A DNA stretch of 64,000 nucleotides, from contig NZ_CP058907.1 in the NCBI RefSeq assembly GCF_013415845.1, positions 2,604,001 to 2,668,000 of the forward strand, read 5' to 3'. Shown piece by piece: positions 36,010-46,710 of this stretch. Within the stretch, counting starts at the first letter, position 1. Each line of letters opens with the position of its first letter. The DNA is from Rhodopseudomonas palustris (GTDB lineage Bacteria > Pseudomonadota > Alphaproteobacteria > Rhizobiales > Xanthobacteraceae). Under the pieces are notes generated by a model. The model saw only the letters and a program-made list of their open reading frames with translations, was not told where the DNA came from and did no database searches. Both the position numbers and the translations under genes were made by a program.

Positions 36010-37032
36010 TTAATGTTTTTGCGTCTCGGGGCCTCGATTGGGGCGGCAGCGGCGCAGCGTTTCGGTCGGAGATTCGCCGAAAGCCTCTCGATAGTCCTGG
36101 GAGAAGCGGCTCGGGTTGGCGAACCCGCAACGGAGCGCGACACCGATCAGCGTGGTGGCGGCGCCAGTCTCCAGCAGCCGCTTGGCGTGGTTGAGCTTGG
36201 CGCGCTTGACGTAAGCCGATGGCGAGTAGCCGCGATGCTTGAGGAAGGCGCGGGTGAGGGTCGAGATGCTGACGCCGGCAATCCGTGCGATGTCCTCGAT
36301 GCTGATGTCTTCGTCGCGGTGGCTCTCGACGTAGTGCTCCGCCGTCCGCACGTAGCGCGGCACGTCGTCGTTCACCGCGTTGGCGTTCTCCAGCAGGTGG
36401 CCTAGATTGTGCCGGCTGCAATACAGCAGCGCAGTGATGCAGGATTGCTCCAGATGGAGCAGCACGTTCTTCGGCCAGACCGAGTAGCTGGAGTCGAGCC
36501 GTGAGGCGAGCAGCGTCGCCAGATCTCTGAAGCCGAGATAGCGCGGCTCCTCATTGGCGATCGCCGGCTCGAACAGGATCGGCTGCCGAGGCTTGAAACC
36601 CACCAGCGCAGCGATCGCGCGCTCGAGCACCCGCTGCGGCATCCGCAGCAGCAATTGCCGCGAGTTCTGTCCGAATTCGAGCTGGGCACTCACCCCTGGC
36701 GAACAAATACAAGCTGAACCTTGCGACAGTTCGACGCGGCGCGCGCCGCTGGAGAGTAACGCGTCACCCTGGAGGGAAAGATGCACCAGGGCGATCTCGC
36801 GCTCGGGGATCACCAGCCGGGTCGCACCGGAGCTATGGACGAAATACAAGCCGATATGCGGCAGCTCGGCGAGGTTGGTCCGCATGAAGAAGCCGCTGGG
36901 ATTCGAGACGATCATGTCGACGCCATAGCGCCGCAGGATGTCTCTCGCTTCGATCGGATCTTGGCTCCGCACCAGCGGAAAATCCTGCAGTAACTCCCGA
37001 TCCAAATCTGAAACGATGTCTTCCGAATTCAT
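36010..37032 (-). CDS. AraC-family transcriptional regulator
   Basis: 340 residues from the ATG at 37032 (an in-frame ATG at 37101 would add 23 residues). The N-terminal ligand/dimerisation domain is of the AraC_binding_2 kind (LPHIGLYFVHSSGATRLVIP). The C-terminal HTH_18 has two helix-turn-helix units, IEDIARIAGVSISTLTRAFLKH and the closing GFANPSRFSQDYREAFGESP. The ligand and target are unknown. It is divergent from the chemoreceptor gene and precedes rhlE on the same strand. Confidence 0.9.
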   Translation of the reverse strand: MNSEDIVSDLDRELLQDFPLVRSQDPIEARDILRRYGVDMIVSNPSGFFMRTNLAELPHIGLYFVHSSGATRLVIPEREIALVHLSLQGDALLSSGARRVELSQGSACICSPGVSAQLEFGQNSRQLLLRMPQRVLERAIAALVGFKPRQPILFEPAIANEEPRYLGFRDLATLLASRLDSSYSVWPKNVLLHLEQSCITALLYCSRHNLGHLLENANAVNDDVPRYVRTAEHYVESHRDEDISIEDIARIAGVSISTLTRAFLKHRGYSPSAYVKRAKLNHAKRLLETGAATTLIGVALRCGFANPSRFSQDYREAFGESPTETLRRCRPNRGPETQKH

Positions 37033-37357
37033 CTGACGCTCACGCTGACTCCAGTTGATGGTCTCGTTATTTCGACCGTTGTGACAGCTTTGTCGACCCA
37101 TCTCCTGGTTTTGTCCTAACTGACCGAATTTGTACTTACTGGCGCTTAGTAGCCTCCTGATACAGCCGATGATCGATGTTGTGTGTTTGGAGCACCACCG
37201 TTGGAATGCCGGTAGCTTTGATCAATTCACGCATCGCACGACGATGTCGTGAGGAGGTGAATTTATCGAAAGCCGGCACCGTCGGCGCTAGCAACATCGG
37301 CCAATGCGCGAACGTTTGGTGCGACGGGTCGGCACATTAAGGGTTGGGGTACCTGCT

Positions 37358-39043
37358 ATGCAGCTTTCGAACGTCAAATTGCTCTACAAGATCATCGGCT
37401 GTTTCTTATTGCTCAGTGTCGTCGTCGGATTTGGAATCTGGTTCTCCGCTTCGAAGATGGAGGAAATCGATCGGACCTATGCGGCAATGCTCGAGAATGA
37501 AGTTCAGGGGATGAAAGCCAACTTCCGCGCCAACGCCCGCTTGTACAATTTCGGTCGGATGTCGTGGCGGATCATCGCCGAAACCGATATGGCCGAAATG
37601 CAGAAGCTCAGCCGGGAAATTGCGGCCAACCACAAGGAATTTAGCGATTTCGTCGCGCAGGCGAAAAAGGGCTTGCCGCAATTTGCCGCGGACTTCGATC
37701 GGATCGATCGGATGTTCGACGACATGATGACGAAGGACTACCCCCCGCTGGAGCAGGCCACAATGGCCAACAACAACGAGCTTGCGGTTCGTCTCGCCAA
37801 AGACCTGGCCAAGCACAATCAAGACGTGCGTGATGTGCAGTTTACAATCAGCAATCGGCTCGACAAAGAGCTGAGCGACCGCTCGCATGCGGCCTCAGCC
37901 GAGGTTGCCAGCACGATCAAGCTGACGATTCTGGTAGTCGGCGGTGGCTTCCTGGCGGTACTGGCACTGGCGTTTGCGATCGTGCAGTTCGGCATCGCTC
38001 GTCCGATCGGTCGGCTTGTTGGCGATCTGCAGGAGATGGCGCGTGGTCACGACGTCGAGGTGTCGGGCACCGAGCGCGGCGACGAGATCGGCCAGACCGC
38101 GAACGCGGTCAACGACATCAAGCTGATGCTCGCCGAGAAGGCACGGCAGGAGGCGGCGGGTAAAGCCGAGCAGGACCGCATCATCGCCGCCCAGCGCAAG
38201 CAGGAGATGGAGAAGCTCGCTCACCATTTCGAAGCGGCGGTGGGCGAGGTGATCCGCGCGGTGTCGTCGGCTTCGACCGAACTGGAAGCATCGGCGACGA
38301 CGCTGACGTCCAGCGCACAGCGCGCGCAGGAAGTCACGACGTCCGTTGCTGCAGCATCCGAACAGGCGTCGGCGAACGTGCAGTCGGTGGCGTCGGCGAC
38401 CGAGGAGATGGCCTCGTCGGTCACCGAGATCAGCCGGCAGGTTCAGGACTCTGCGCGCATTGCCCATGAGGCGGTAACTCAGGCGCAACGCACCAACGAA
38501 CGCGTCGGCGAACTGTCGCAGGCGGCGACGCGGATCGGCGATGTCGTCGAACTGATCAATACCATCGCCGGCCAGACCAATCTGCTGGCACTCAACGCGA
38601 CCATCGAAGCGGCGCGCGCCGGGGAGGCGGGACGCGGCTTTGCGGTGGTGGCGGCGGAAGTGAAGGCGCTCGCCGAGCAGACCGCCAAGGCGACCGGCGA
38701 GATCAGTCAGCACATCGGCGGCATCCAGGCTGCAACCCACGAGTCGGTGAACGCGATCCGCGAGATCGGCTCCACGATTTCGAAGATGTCGGAGATCGCA
38801 TCGACGATCGCCTCGGCGGTGGAAGAGCAGGGCGCGGCGACGCAGGAGATCTCGCGCAACGTCCAGCAGGCGGCGATGGGCACGCAGCAGGTCTCGGCCA
38901 GCGTGGTCGACGTGCAGCGCGGCGCCAACGAGACCGGCTCGGCATCGACGCAGGTGTTGTCGGCGGCGCAGTCGCTCGCCAACGACAGCAACCGGCTGAG
39001 GATGGAAGTCGGCAAATTCCTCGAAACCGTCCGCGCCGCGTAA
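37358..39043 (+). CDS. Methyl-accepting chemotaxis protein
   Basis: 561 residues, an inner-membrane chemoreceptor. First membrane segment at about 11-30 ([17 protein letters not shown]), a periplasmic four-helix-bundle-like domain to about 185, second segment near 190-212, a HAMP domain ([17 protein letters not shown]...[10 protein letters not shown]), and the cytoplasmic signalling domain. The hairpin tip reads [20 protein letters not shown], conserved for CheA/CheW contact. No C-terminal CheR-binding pentapeptide. The start ([12 protein letters not shown]) at 37358 fits a membrane protein; ligand unknown. Confidence 0.93.
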   Translation: MQLSNVKLLYKIIGCFLLLSVVVGFGIWFSASKMEEIDRTYAAMLENEVQGMKANFRANARLYNFGRMSWRIIAETDMAEMQKLSREIAANHKEFSDFVAQAKKGLPQFAADFDRIDRMFDDMMTKDYPPLEQATMANNNELAVRLAKDLAKHNQDVRDVQFTISNRLDKELSDRSHAASAEVASTIKLTILVVGGGFLAVLALAFAIVQFGIARPIGRLVGDLQEMARGHDVEVSGTERGDEIGQTANAVNDIKLMLAEKARQEAAGKAEQDRIIAAQRKQEMEKLAHHFEAAVGEVIRAVSSASTELEASATTLTSSAQRAQEVTTSVAAASEQASANVQSVASATEEMASSVTEISRQVQDSARIAHEAVTQAQRTNERVGELSQAATRIGDVVELINTIAGQTNLLALNATIEAARAGEAGRGFAVVAAEVKALAEQTAKATGEISQHIGGIQAATHESVNAIREIGSTISKMSEIASTIASAVEEQGAATQEISRNVQQAAMGTQQVSASVVDVQRGANETGSASTQVLSAAQSLANDSNRLRMEVGKFLETVRAA

Positions 39044-39077
39044 GCGGTCGCCGCTCTTTGCCGACAACCAGTTGCCC

Positions 39078-39113
39078 CGGGTGTGGACTTTCAAAAGGTC
39101 CGCACCACCCGGC
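39078..39113 (+). terminator. Imperfect hairpin after the chemoreceptor gene
   Basis: CGGGTGTGGAC and GTCCGCACCACCCG pair imperfectly around a short A/T-rich loop, 35 bp after the stop. A plausible terminator, without a strong T run. Confidence 0.35.
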
Positions 39114-39220
39114 CGGATCGTGGCCGCCATCGACGTCCTTTTCGGTTGAACCGTGCTCGGGTTCTGACCGACTATGGCGCAGGCGGACGCGATCCGGCCG
39201 CCTCGCTTTGAGGGACTAGA

Positions 39221-40726
39221 ATGCGATCGATCGGAAGGGCCTGTACGCGGCACGGAGCTGCACTCTTCGCGGCCGTCGCCTGTGTGCTTGCGCTGCTGGT
39301 CGCCGGCCCCGCATCGGCTGCGAAGCGGGTGGCGCTGGTGATCGGCAACGACGATTACCGCAACGTCCCCAGGCTGCAGAAGGCGGTGAACGACGCGCGC
39401 ACCATTGGCGATGCGTTGAAGACGCTCGGCTTCCAGGTGATGGTCGCTGAAAACCAGACCCGCGCCGCGTTCAGCCAGAGCCAGCTGGCGTTCGACACCA
39501 CCATCGAACCCGGCGACACCGCGTTCTTCTTCTACGCCGGCCATGGCTTCGAGATCGCGGGGCAGAACTACCTGCTGCCGATCGACGTGCCGGCTGCCAC
39601 TGAAGGCCAGGAAGAACTGGTGCGTGATGCTTCGATCATGGCGGACCGCATCATCGACCGGCTGCAGAACCGCGGCGCGCGCACCGCCATCCTGGTGCTC
39701 GACGCCTGCCGCAACAATCCGTTCGAGCGCCGCGGCGTGCGTGCGCTGGCCGGGCGCGGCGGGCTGGCACCGATGACGACGCTGCCTGAAGGCGTGTTCT
39801 CGATCTTCTCGGCCGGTCCGCGGCAGACTGCGCTCGACCGGTTGTCCGACACCGACAGCAATCCGAACTCGGTGTTCACCCGGGTGTTCGTGAAGCAGTT
39901 GCTCGATCCCGGCGAAAACCTGGTGCAGGTCGCGCAGCGCACGCGGCGCGCCGTCAGCGAGATGGCCGACACCGTCGGCCACAAACAGGTCCCGGTGTAT
40001 TTCGACCAGATGGTCGACGACGTCTTCCTGAACGGTCGGCCGCAGCCAAGCGCCGCCGCGACGGAGCCTTCGCAGAAGGTCGCTGCTCTGCCACCGGTGG
40101 CACCGCTGAAACCGCCGGCTTTGGAAGCGCTGAACGCGCCGATCGCCAGCTTCTCCCGGCACAATGGCGGCTGGACGGTGTCGTTCTCGATCGCTGATCC
40201 GACGCTCGGCATCTCGTGGCGGATGGGCGAGGGCGCGTTCCGCGAAACCGGCTTCATGGACGCGCTCGATCCCCGCACTCGCAAGCGGATGCCGAACCCG
40301 TCGATCCAGCTTCCCGCGGATGCGCCGGCCGGCACCATCGAGCTGCGCTACATCGACGCGCAGGGCGAGATGCAGGGGCCGTTCCCGATCAAGTTCGAAC
40401 CGGAGGCGGCACTGATCCGCGATCAGCGCAAGATTCTCGATATGACGGCGACGAGCTGGCTGTCGTTCCGCGAGTACAATGGCCTGCTGGTGTACTACAC
40501 GCACCTGATGTCCTACCGCTGCGCGATCCGGGAAATCCGGATCGGGATCGACAGCGCGGTGCCCGACAAGGTGCTGAAGATGCCGCCCTGCGACATGCGC
40601 GATCCGATCGCGATCCCGAGCAGCGCGCAGCCGTATCTGAAGCTGGCGCCGAACGTGACGTCGGTCTCGGTGGAGCTGACTTACCGCGATGGCAGCGTGT
40701 CGGAGATCAAGACGTTCCGGCGGTGA
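39221..40726 (+). CDS. Exported caspase-like protein (peptidase C14 family)
   Basis: 501 residues: a signal peptide (about 1-33, cleaved near SAA-KR), then a caspase/metacaspase p20-like domain. The catalytic His is in FFYAGHGFEIAGQ and the Cys in LVLDACRNNPFE, both intact, with VALVIGNDDYRNVPRL as the first strand. After a Pro/Ala-rich linker (about 280-305) comes a second domain of unknown family (about 305-501). Such orthocaspases cleave after Arg/Lys; substrates in proteobacteria are mostly unknown. Secretion places it in the periplasm. It stands alone, downstream of the chemoreceptor. Confidence 0.88.
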   Translation: MRSIGRACTRHGAALFAAVACVLALLVAGPASAAKRVALVIGNDDYRNVPRLQKAVNDARTIGDALKTLGFQVMVAENQTRAAFSQSQLAFDTTIEPGDTAFFFYAGHGFEIAGQNYLLPIDVPAATEGQEELVRDASIMADRIIDRLQNRGARTAILVLDACRNNPFERRGVRALAGRGGLAPMTTLPEGVFSIFSAGPRQTALDRLSDTDSNPNSVFTRVFVKQLLDPGENLVQVAQRTRRAVSEMADTVGHKQVPVYFDQMVDDVFLNGRPQPSAAATEPSQKVAALPPVAPLKPPALEALNAPIASFSRHNGGWTVSFSIADPTLGISWRMGEGAFRETGFMDALDPRTRKRMPNPSIQLPADAPAGTIELRYIDAQGEMQGPFPIKFEPEAALIRDQRKILDMTATSWLSFREYNGLLVYYTHLMSYRCAIREIRIGIDSAVPDKVLKMPPCDMRDPIAIPSSAQPYLKLAPNVTSVSVELTYRDGSVSEIKTFRR

Positions 40727-40780
40727 GGTGCGTGTCGCAGTTCGATCGGTCGGGGGCTCGGCCAGAATAGTACCGGTCCG

Positions 40781-41617
40781 TCATGACGCGTCCTTCGCCT
40801 CGATCAGTGCGCGAACGCGCTCGGCCACCTGCGGCGAGGCAGGATTGTAGACGATCATGCCGAGCTCGGGGCGCCCCTCGACCGCGAAGGACGAGAACTC
40901 CAGGTCCAGACGACCGGCCTCGGGGTGTTTGATGCACTTGACGCCTTCGCCATGCGCGACGACGTCGTTGTCCTGCCACAGCGCGGCGAATTCGGTGCTG
41001 AGCCGGCACAGCTCATCCACCAGCCGGGAGACCTCTTCAGTACCGGCGGCGCCGGCGCGGGCCACGTCGGCACGGAACGCGCCGACGACGAAGCGCGCCA
41101 CGCTGCTCCAGTCCTCTTGCCGGGCCCGCTTGCGAGCATTGCCGAACAGCAGGCGCAGGATGTTGCGTTGCTCGCGCGGCAGCTTGCTGTAGTCCGTGAG
41201 CAGCGCCGCGGCGGCCTTGTTCCAGCCGACGACGTCCCAGGTTGCGGTCTTGATAATGGCCGGACTGAGCGGCATCGCATCCAGCACCCGCTGCAATCGC
41301 GGCGAGATGCCGTCGGCAGGCGTGTATCGCACTTCCGGCGGCCGGCCGAGGCCGAGCATGAACAGATGCTCCCGCTCGGGTTCGGTCAGCATCAGGCCCT
41401 TGGCGATGCGATCGAGCACCGCGGCCGACGGCGCGCCGCCGCGGCCCTGTTCGAGCCACGTGTACCAAGTGGGGCTGATATTGGCGCGCTGCGCCACTTC
41501 CTCGCGCCGCAGTCCAGGCGTGCGACGCCGGCCGACGGCGAAACCGAGGGCGGCCGGGTCGAGTCGCGTCCGGCGGCTGCGCAGGTAGGAACCGAGCGCG
41601 TTCTGATCAGGAGTCAC
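40781..41617 (-). CDS. XRE-type regulator with MmyB-like ligand-binding domain
   Basis: 278 residues. The N-terminal HTH (RTPGLRREEVAQRANISPTWYTWLEQGRG, residues about 30-60) is the hallmark of this family, followed by the PAS-like MmyB ligand-binding domain (VVGWNKAAAALLTDYSKLP). These proteins often repress or activate a neighbouring oxidoreductase. Here the divergent neighbour is an SDR gene 98 bp away, the probable target. Confidence 0.9.
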   Translation of the reverse strand: MTPDQNALGSYLRSRRTRLDPAALGFAVGRRRTPGLRREEVAQRANISPTWYTWLEQGRGGAPSAAVLDRIAKGLMLTEPEREHLFMLGLGRPPEVRYTPADGISPRLQRVLDAMPLSPAIIKTATWDVVGWNKAAAALLTDYSKLPREQRNILRLLFGNARKRARQEDWSSVARFVVGAFRADVARAGAAGTEEVSRLVDELCRLSTEFAALWQDNDVVAHGEGVKCIKHPEAGRLDLEFSSFAVEGRPELGMIVYNPASPQVAERVRALIEAKDAS

Positions 41618-41715
41618 GTCTGATCCTGTTGATCGTTATACCAGGATAATGTCACGACTTTAACAGGTTTAGACATACCGCCAGATTTGCCGCCGAACAA
41701 ACTCGGAGGTGTCTG

Positions 41716-42621
41716 ATGCGTGTCTTCCTCACTGGTGCGACCGGCTTCGTCGGTTCGCACGTCCTCAAAGAACTGCTTTCCGCCGGCCATCAGGTGACCG
41801 GGCTGACCCGCTCCGATGCGGGCGAGCGTTGGCTGGCTTGGGCAGGCGCCAGCGTTCATCGCGGCACGCTGGAAGATGCCGGCAGTCTGGCGCGCGGGGC
41901 CGAGCAGGCGGATGCCGTGATCCACACGGCGTTCGATCACACCTTCTCGCGCTATCTCGAGAATTGCGCCAAGGACGCGCGCGTGATCAGCGCGATGGCG
42001 GAGGTGCTGAAGGGCTCGAACCGGCCGCTGATTATTACGTCGGCGACCGGCATCGGCGCCCCGGGGGCCGGTCTGCCGGCCGTGGAGGAGGTGGTCGACT
42101 GGGCTCATGCTTTGCCGCGGATCGCCAGCGAGCGCGCCGGCCGGGAGGCCGCCGACAAGGGCGTCTCGGTTGCGGTGGTGCGGCTGCCGCAGGTGCACGA
42201 CACCGAAAAGCAGGGCCTGATCTCGCCACTGATCGACATCGGCCGGGCCAAGGGCGTGTCGGCCTATGTGGGCGACGGCAGCAACCATTGGTCGGCGGTC
42301 CATATCGACGATGCCGCGCGCCTGTATCGGCTCGCTCTCGAACATCACGAGGCCGGCGCCCGCTATCATGCGGTCGCCGAGGAAGGCGTCAGTATGCGCC
42401 AAATCGCAGAGACGATCGGCGCAGGTCTCGGCGTTCCGGTGGTCGCTTTGCAAGCCGATGAGGCGGTCGGTCACTTCGGCTGGCTGGCGCCGTTCATGGC
42501 GATGGACATGCGGGCGTCGAGCGCGGCAACGCGTCGCCGGTTGAACTGGACACCGACCGGCCCCGACCTGCTCACCGATCTAAAGGCGATGGATTATCGC
42601 AAGCTGCGCACGGCGAGCTGA
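41716..42621 (+). CDS. Atypical short-chain dehydrogenase/epimerase (SDR)
   Basis: 301 residues, extended-SDR fold with the NAD(P) motif TGATGFVGSH (residues 7-16) and the VIHTAFDH segment. The catalytic YxxxK is not seen; the corresponding region reads ALPRIASERAGR, so it may be an atypical SDR that binds NAD(P) without normal oxidoreductase chemistry. The ATG has GGAGGTGTCTG directly upstream. It is probably controlled by the divergent XRE-type regulator. Confidence 0.85.
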   Translation: MRVFLTGATGFVGSHVLKELLSAGHQVTGLTRSDAGERWLAWAGASVHRGTLEDAGSLARGAEQADAVIHTAFDHTFSRYLENCAKDARVISAMAEVLKGSNRPLIITSATGIGAPGAGLPAVEEVVDWAHALPRIASERAGREAADKGVSVAVVRLPQVHDTEKQGLISPLIDIGRAKGVSAYVGDGSNHWSAVHIDDAARLYRLALEHHEAGARYHAVAEEGVSMRQIAETIGAGLGVPVVALQADEAVGHFGWLAPFMAMDMRASSAATRRRLNWTPTGPDLLTDLKAMDYRKLRTAS

Positions 42622-42654
42622 CGTTGGTGAGGCGGCCGCTTGCCACGTGCCGTC

Positions 42655-42843
42655 TCACGCCTTGCGCGAGATGAAGATCAGCAGCAGCCCGCCGAACGCG
42701 GTCGAGGCGCCGTACCACATCCACTGCGACTGGTTGATCATGAAGCTCTGGGCCGGCCATTGAATGAGGCCGGCACCTTGGCCGGTCCAAACCAGACCCA
42801 CGAGCAGGGCGATGACGCCGATGACGAGAAACAGTGTGCGCAT
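42655..42843 (-). CDS. Small membrane protein
   Basis: 62 residues with two predicted membrane helices (LFLVIGVIALLVGLVW and MWYGASTAFGGLLLIFI) and a loop containing WPAQSFMINQSQW, ending in the basic SRKA. I recall similar small proteins in Bradyrhizobiaceae; function unknown. The ATG at 42843 lacks a clear ribosome site; a GTG at 42858 would add five residues. It converges with the SDR gene. Confidence 0.7.
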   Translation of the reverse strand: MRTLFLVIGVIALLVGLVWTGQGAGLIQWPAQSFMINQSQWMWYGASTAFGGLLLIFISRKA

Positions 42844-42927
42844 CGACGAATTAGGCACGGTTTGGCCGGCATGTTCAAGCAGGATCGCGCGGTTTGATGC
42901 GGGGTGTGGGTCGGCGCGCGCGAGCAG

Positions 42928-42963
42928 ATTGCTGCAGCATTGATGATTGCTGCAGCAATGACG
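42928..42963. repeat. Tandem 18-bp repeat, two copies
   Basis: ATTGCTGCAGCATTGATG (42928-42945) and ATTGCTGCAGCAATGACG (42946-42963) differ at three positions. Each carries the 10-bp palindrome TGCTGCAGCA. It lies between the small membrane protein gene and the next minus-strand gene; no function is evident. Confidence 0.6.
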
Positions 42964-42988
42964 GAGGGCCTTGGGCCCGCCCGCAGGG

Positions 42989-43459
42989 TCAGCGCAGTGA
43001 CCGGCTAATGCGTGTGACGATCGCGTCCCATTTGCGCTTCTCGGCCGCCGGATAGTTGATCAGCACGCAATGCATCACGCCCGCCGCACGATTGCAGCGA
43101 TTGTACCAGATGCGATCGTCACGGATGCTGGAGACGCCGAAGAACCGCGGGGTGACGCGGCGATAGATGATGCCCGACGGCGGCTTGCGCGCAGCCAGGA
43201 AGGCGGCCGGGGAGGCGCCGTCGGGATTGGGCACCGCCTGCACGGTGAGATCGGCACGGCCGTCGGCCGAGACGAACCGCCGGCCGGGGCCGTCCGGCGC
43301 CGGCCCGCCGTCCTCACTGAAGATCGCGCGCGGCACGTCGGCGGCCGCCGAGCCCGCGGCGACGTTGTAGCGCTGCCAGTCGAGCGTGCGGGGCTGGGCG
43401 TTGGTCAGGTCAGGGACCAGGACGATTGCGGCGGTGATCAGAAGCGCGTGTCGTGTCAT
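42989..43459 (-). CDS. Hypothetical secreted protein
   Basis: 156 residues; a signal peptide (about 1-22, LLITAAIVLVPDLTNAQ) precedes a small domain with RYNVAAG and two Cys in NRCNRAAGVMHCVLINYP that may form a disulfide. I do not recognise the family with certainty; similar short secreted proteins in Bradyrhizobiaceae have no assigned function. Confidence 0.7.
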   Translation of the reverse strand: MTRHALLITAAIVLVPDLTNAQPRTLDWQRYNVAAGSAAADVPRAIFSEDGGPAPDGPGRRFVSADGRADLTVQAVPNPDGASPAAFLAARKPPSGIIYRRVTPRFFGVSSIRDDRIWYNRCNRAAGVMHCVLINYPAAEKRKWDAIVTRISRSLR

Positions 43460-43550
43460 CAGCGGTCTCCGGCAATCGCTGCAAACGCCGCTGCGACATC
43501 AAGGTTGCGAAGGCAAAAGGTCAGGCAGCCTGCCGCAGCTTCGCCAACTG

Positions 43551-43570
43551 CTCAAGCCGAGCGGCTTGAG
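43551..43570. promoter_or_regulatory. Near-perfect palindrome upstream of higB
   Basis: CTCAAGCCG and CGGCTTGAG (9-bp arms, 2-nt centre), 31 bp before the higB start. HigA antitoxins autorepress by binding palindromes near the promoter, so this is a candidate operator; it could also be a hairpin at the end of something else. Confidence 0.4.
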
Positions 43571-43600
43571 GTTCGCCGTTTGCCGTAGTATGAATTTGCC

Positions 43601-43888
43601 ATGATCCGGTCATGGCGCAATGCTGCCACCCGGAAGTTATGGGACGGCAGCCGGTTCGACCAATTCCGCGGCCTTGATGTCGAGGCCGCGATCGATCTGT
43701 TGCTGGCTTTGAATGCCGCCAAGTCGCTGCAAGATCTCAATCCTCTACAGAGCGTAGGATTACACAAACTCAAGGGCGTGCGCAGGAACCAATGGGCGAT
43801 GACGGTCAACGACCGGTGGCGGATTTGTTTCGAGTTTCGCAAAGGTGATGCGTTCGAAGTCGAGATCGTCGACTATCACAAAGGGTGA
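43601..43888 (+). CDS. higB: HigB-type mRNA interferase toxin (RelE/ParE superfamily)
   Basis: 95 residues, complete. The family pattern is clear: LWDGSRFDQFRGLDVEAAIDLL, GLHKLKGVRRNQWAM, and the C-terminal NDRWRICFEFRKGDAFEVEIVDYHKG, containing the basic Arg/Lys residues used for ribosome-dependent mRNA cleavage. As usual in higBA, the toxin gene comes first; higA follows after 13 bp. Confidence 0.92.
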   Translation: MIRSWRNAATRKLWDGSRFDQFRGLDVEAAIDLLLALNAAKSLQDLNPLQSVGLHKLKGVRRNQWAMTVNDRWRICFEFRKGDAFEVEIVDYHKG

Positions 43889-43901
43889 AAAGAGGACGAC
43901 C

Positions 43902-44189
43902 ATGACTCCTGTTTCCCATCCCGGCCGGCTGCTGAAGCGAGAACTGGCGGCGCGGAAACTCAGCGCCAACCGGCTGGCGCTGGACATCGGCGTTCCGTCT
44001 GGACGGATCACCGACATTCTCAACGGTCGTCGGTCGATTACTGCGGATACCGCGGTGCGGCTGGGTCGTTATTTCGGAAATGCTCCGCAGTTCTGGCTCG
44101 ATCTGCAGAGCCAGTACGACATCGCCGTCATCGAGCGTGACAAGGGCGCGGAGATCGACCGTCAGGTGCGGCCGGCGGACGCCGCCTGA
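43902..44189 (+). CDS. higA: HigA-family antitoxin (XRE)
   Basis: 95 residues. HPGRLLKRELAARKLSANRLA starts the Cro/C1-type HTH; IPSGRITDILNGRRSITADTA-like pattern continues (here VPSGRITDILNG), then TAVRLGRYFGNAPQFWLDLQ, typical of HigA. It neutralises HigB and represses the pair. The start ATG follows AGAGGACGACC; an in-frame start inside higB (43845) would overlap the toxin and is less likely. It converges on parE with 12 bp between stops. Confidence 0.92.
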   Translation: MTPVSHPGRLLKRELAARKLSANRLALDIGVPSGRITDILNGRRSITADTAVRLGRYFGNAPQFWLDLQSQYDIAVIERDKGAEIDRQVRPADAA

Positions 44190-44201
44190 CCGATCGAGTC
44201 C

Positions 44202-46253
<2,052 letters not shown>

Positions 46254-46710
46254 GAGTCCTGGAGTCTGTTCTGATGTCGTGCGAACGGCTGAGGCCGTAC
46301 GAATCGCTGTGTTGCACTATGCCATGGAAGGGCTGCGGGTGTGACGCTGGGTCGAGACCCGGCCGGCGCGAGCTGCCGACGCGGGCAGGGGCCAGATGCA
46401 CGAACGCGGGCTTGCATCCACACCATTCGGGTCTGGTCGACCATTGCGAGAGCCATATAGGCGGCCCCGGCGGGGTTGGATAGAGCCCGGGTGCTTGGGG
46501 AATTCTGTACCGTGAGATACCCAAGCACCGGCAAAGGCTTGCCTTCGATCAATCATCGCGCTGAGGCGTCAGGTCGCGCCGGCCGGCCGCATTGCGGCCA
46601 TGCGGGTCTGGTCCGGAAGGGCGTGTCGCATGTTGGACCTGCCATGGTCCGTGCTATTGCGACAGCTATATGAAAGGTCGCGTCGGGGGACGGCGGCCAC
46701 CTGAAAGACC
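46254..46710. other. Intergenic region parE/DedA gene
   Basis: 457 bp between divergent genes. No tRNA or credible small gene was found. Its main feature is the inverted repeat at 46490-46529, listed separately. Confidence 0.4.
46490..46529. repeat. Spaced perfect inverted repeat
   Basis: GGTGCTTGGG (46490-46499) and CCCAAGCACC (46520-46529), ten perfectly matching bases on each side of a 20-nt spacer. It could be an RNA stem or a protein-binding site; it is about 180 bp before the DedA start and 240 bp from the parE start. Confidence 0.55.

Noticed and set aside
37250..37357. Strong AGGAGGTG sequence upstream of the chemoreceptor gene as the ribosome site of a small gene
   Set aside because: No start codon followed by a meaningful frame was found at proper spacing.
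41618..41715. CCTGTT (41629-41634) and AACAGG (41662-41667) as an operator of the XRE-type regulator
   Set aside because: The arms are only 6 bp and 27 bp apart, so chance occurrence is likely; kept out of the features.
46254..46710. Possible tRNA or small stable RNA in the parE/DedA gap
   Set aside because: No T-loop GTTCRANNC and no cloverleaf could be drawn; only one spaced inverted repeat is present.
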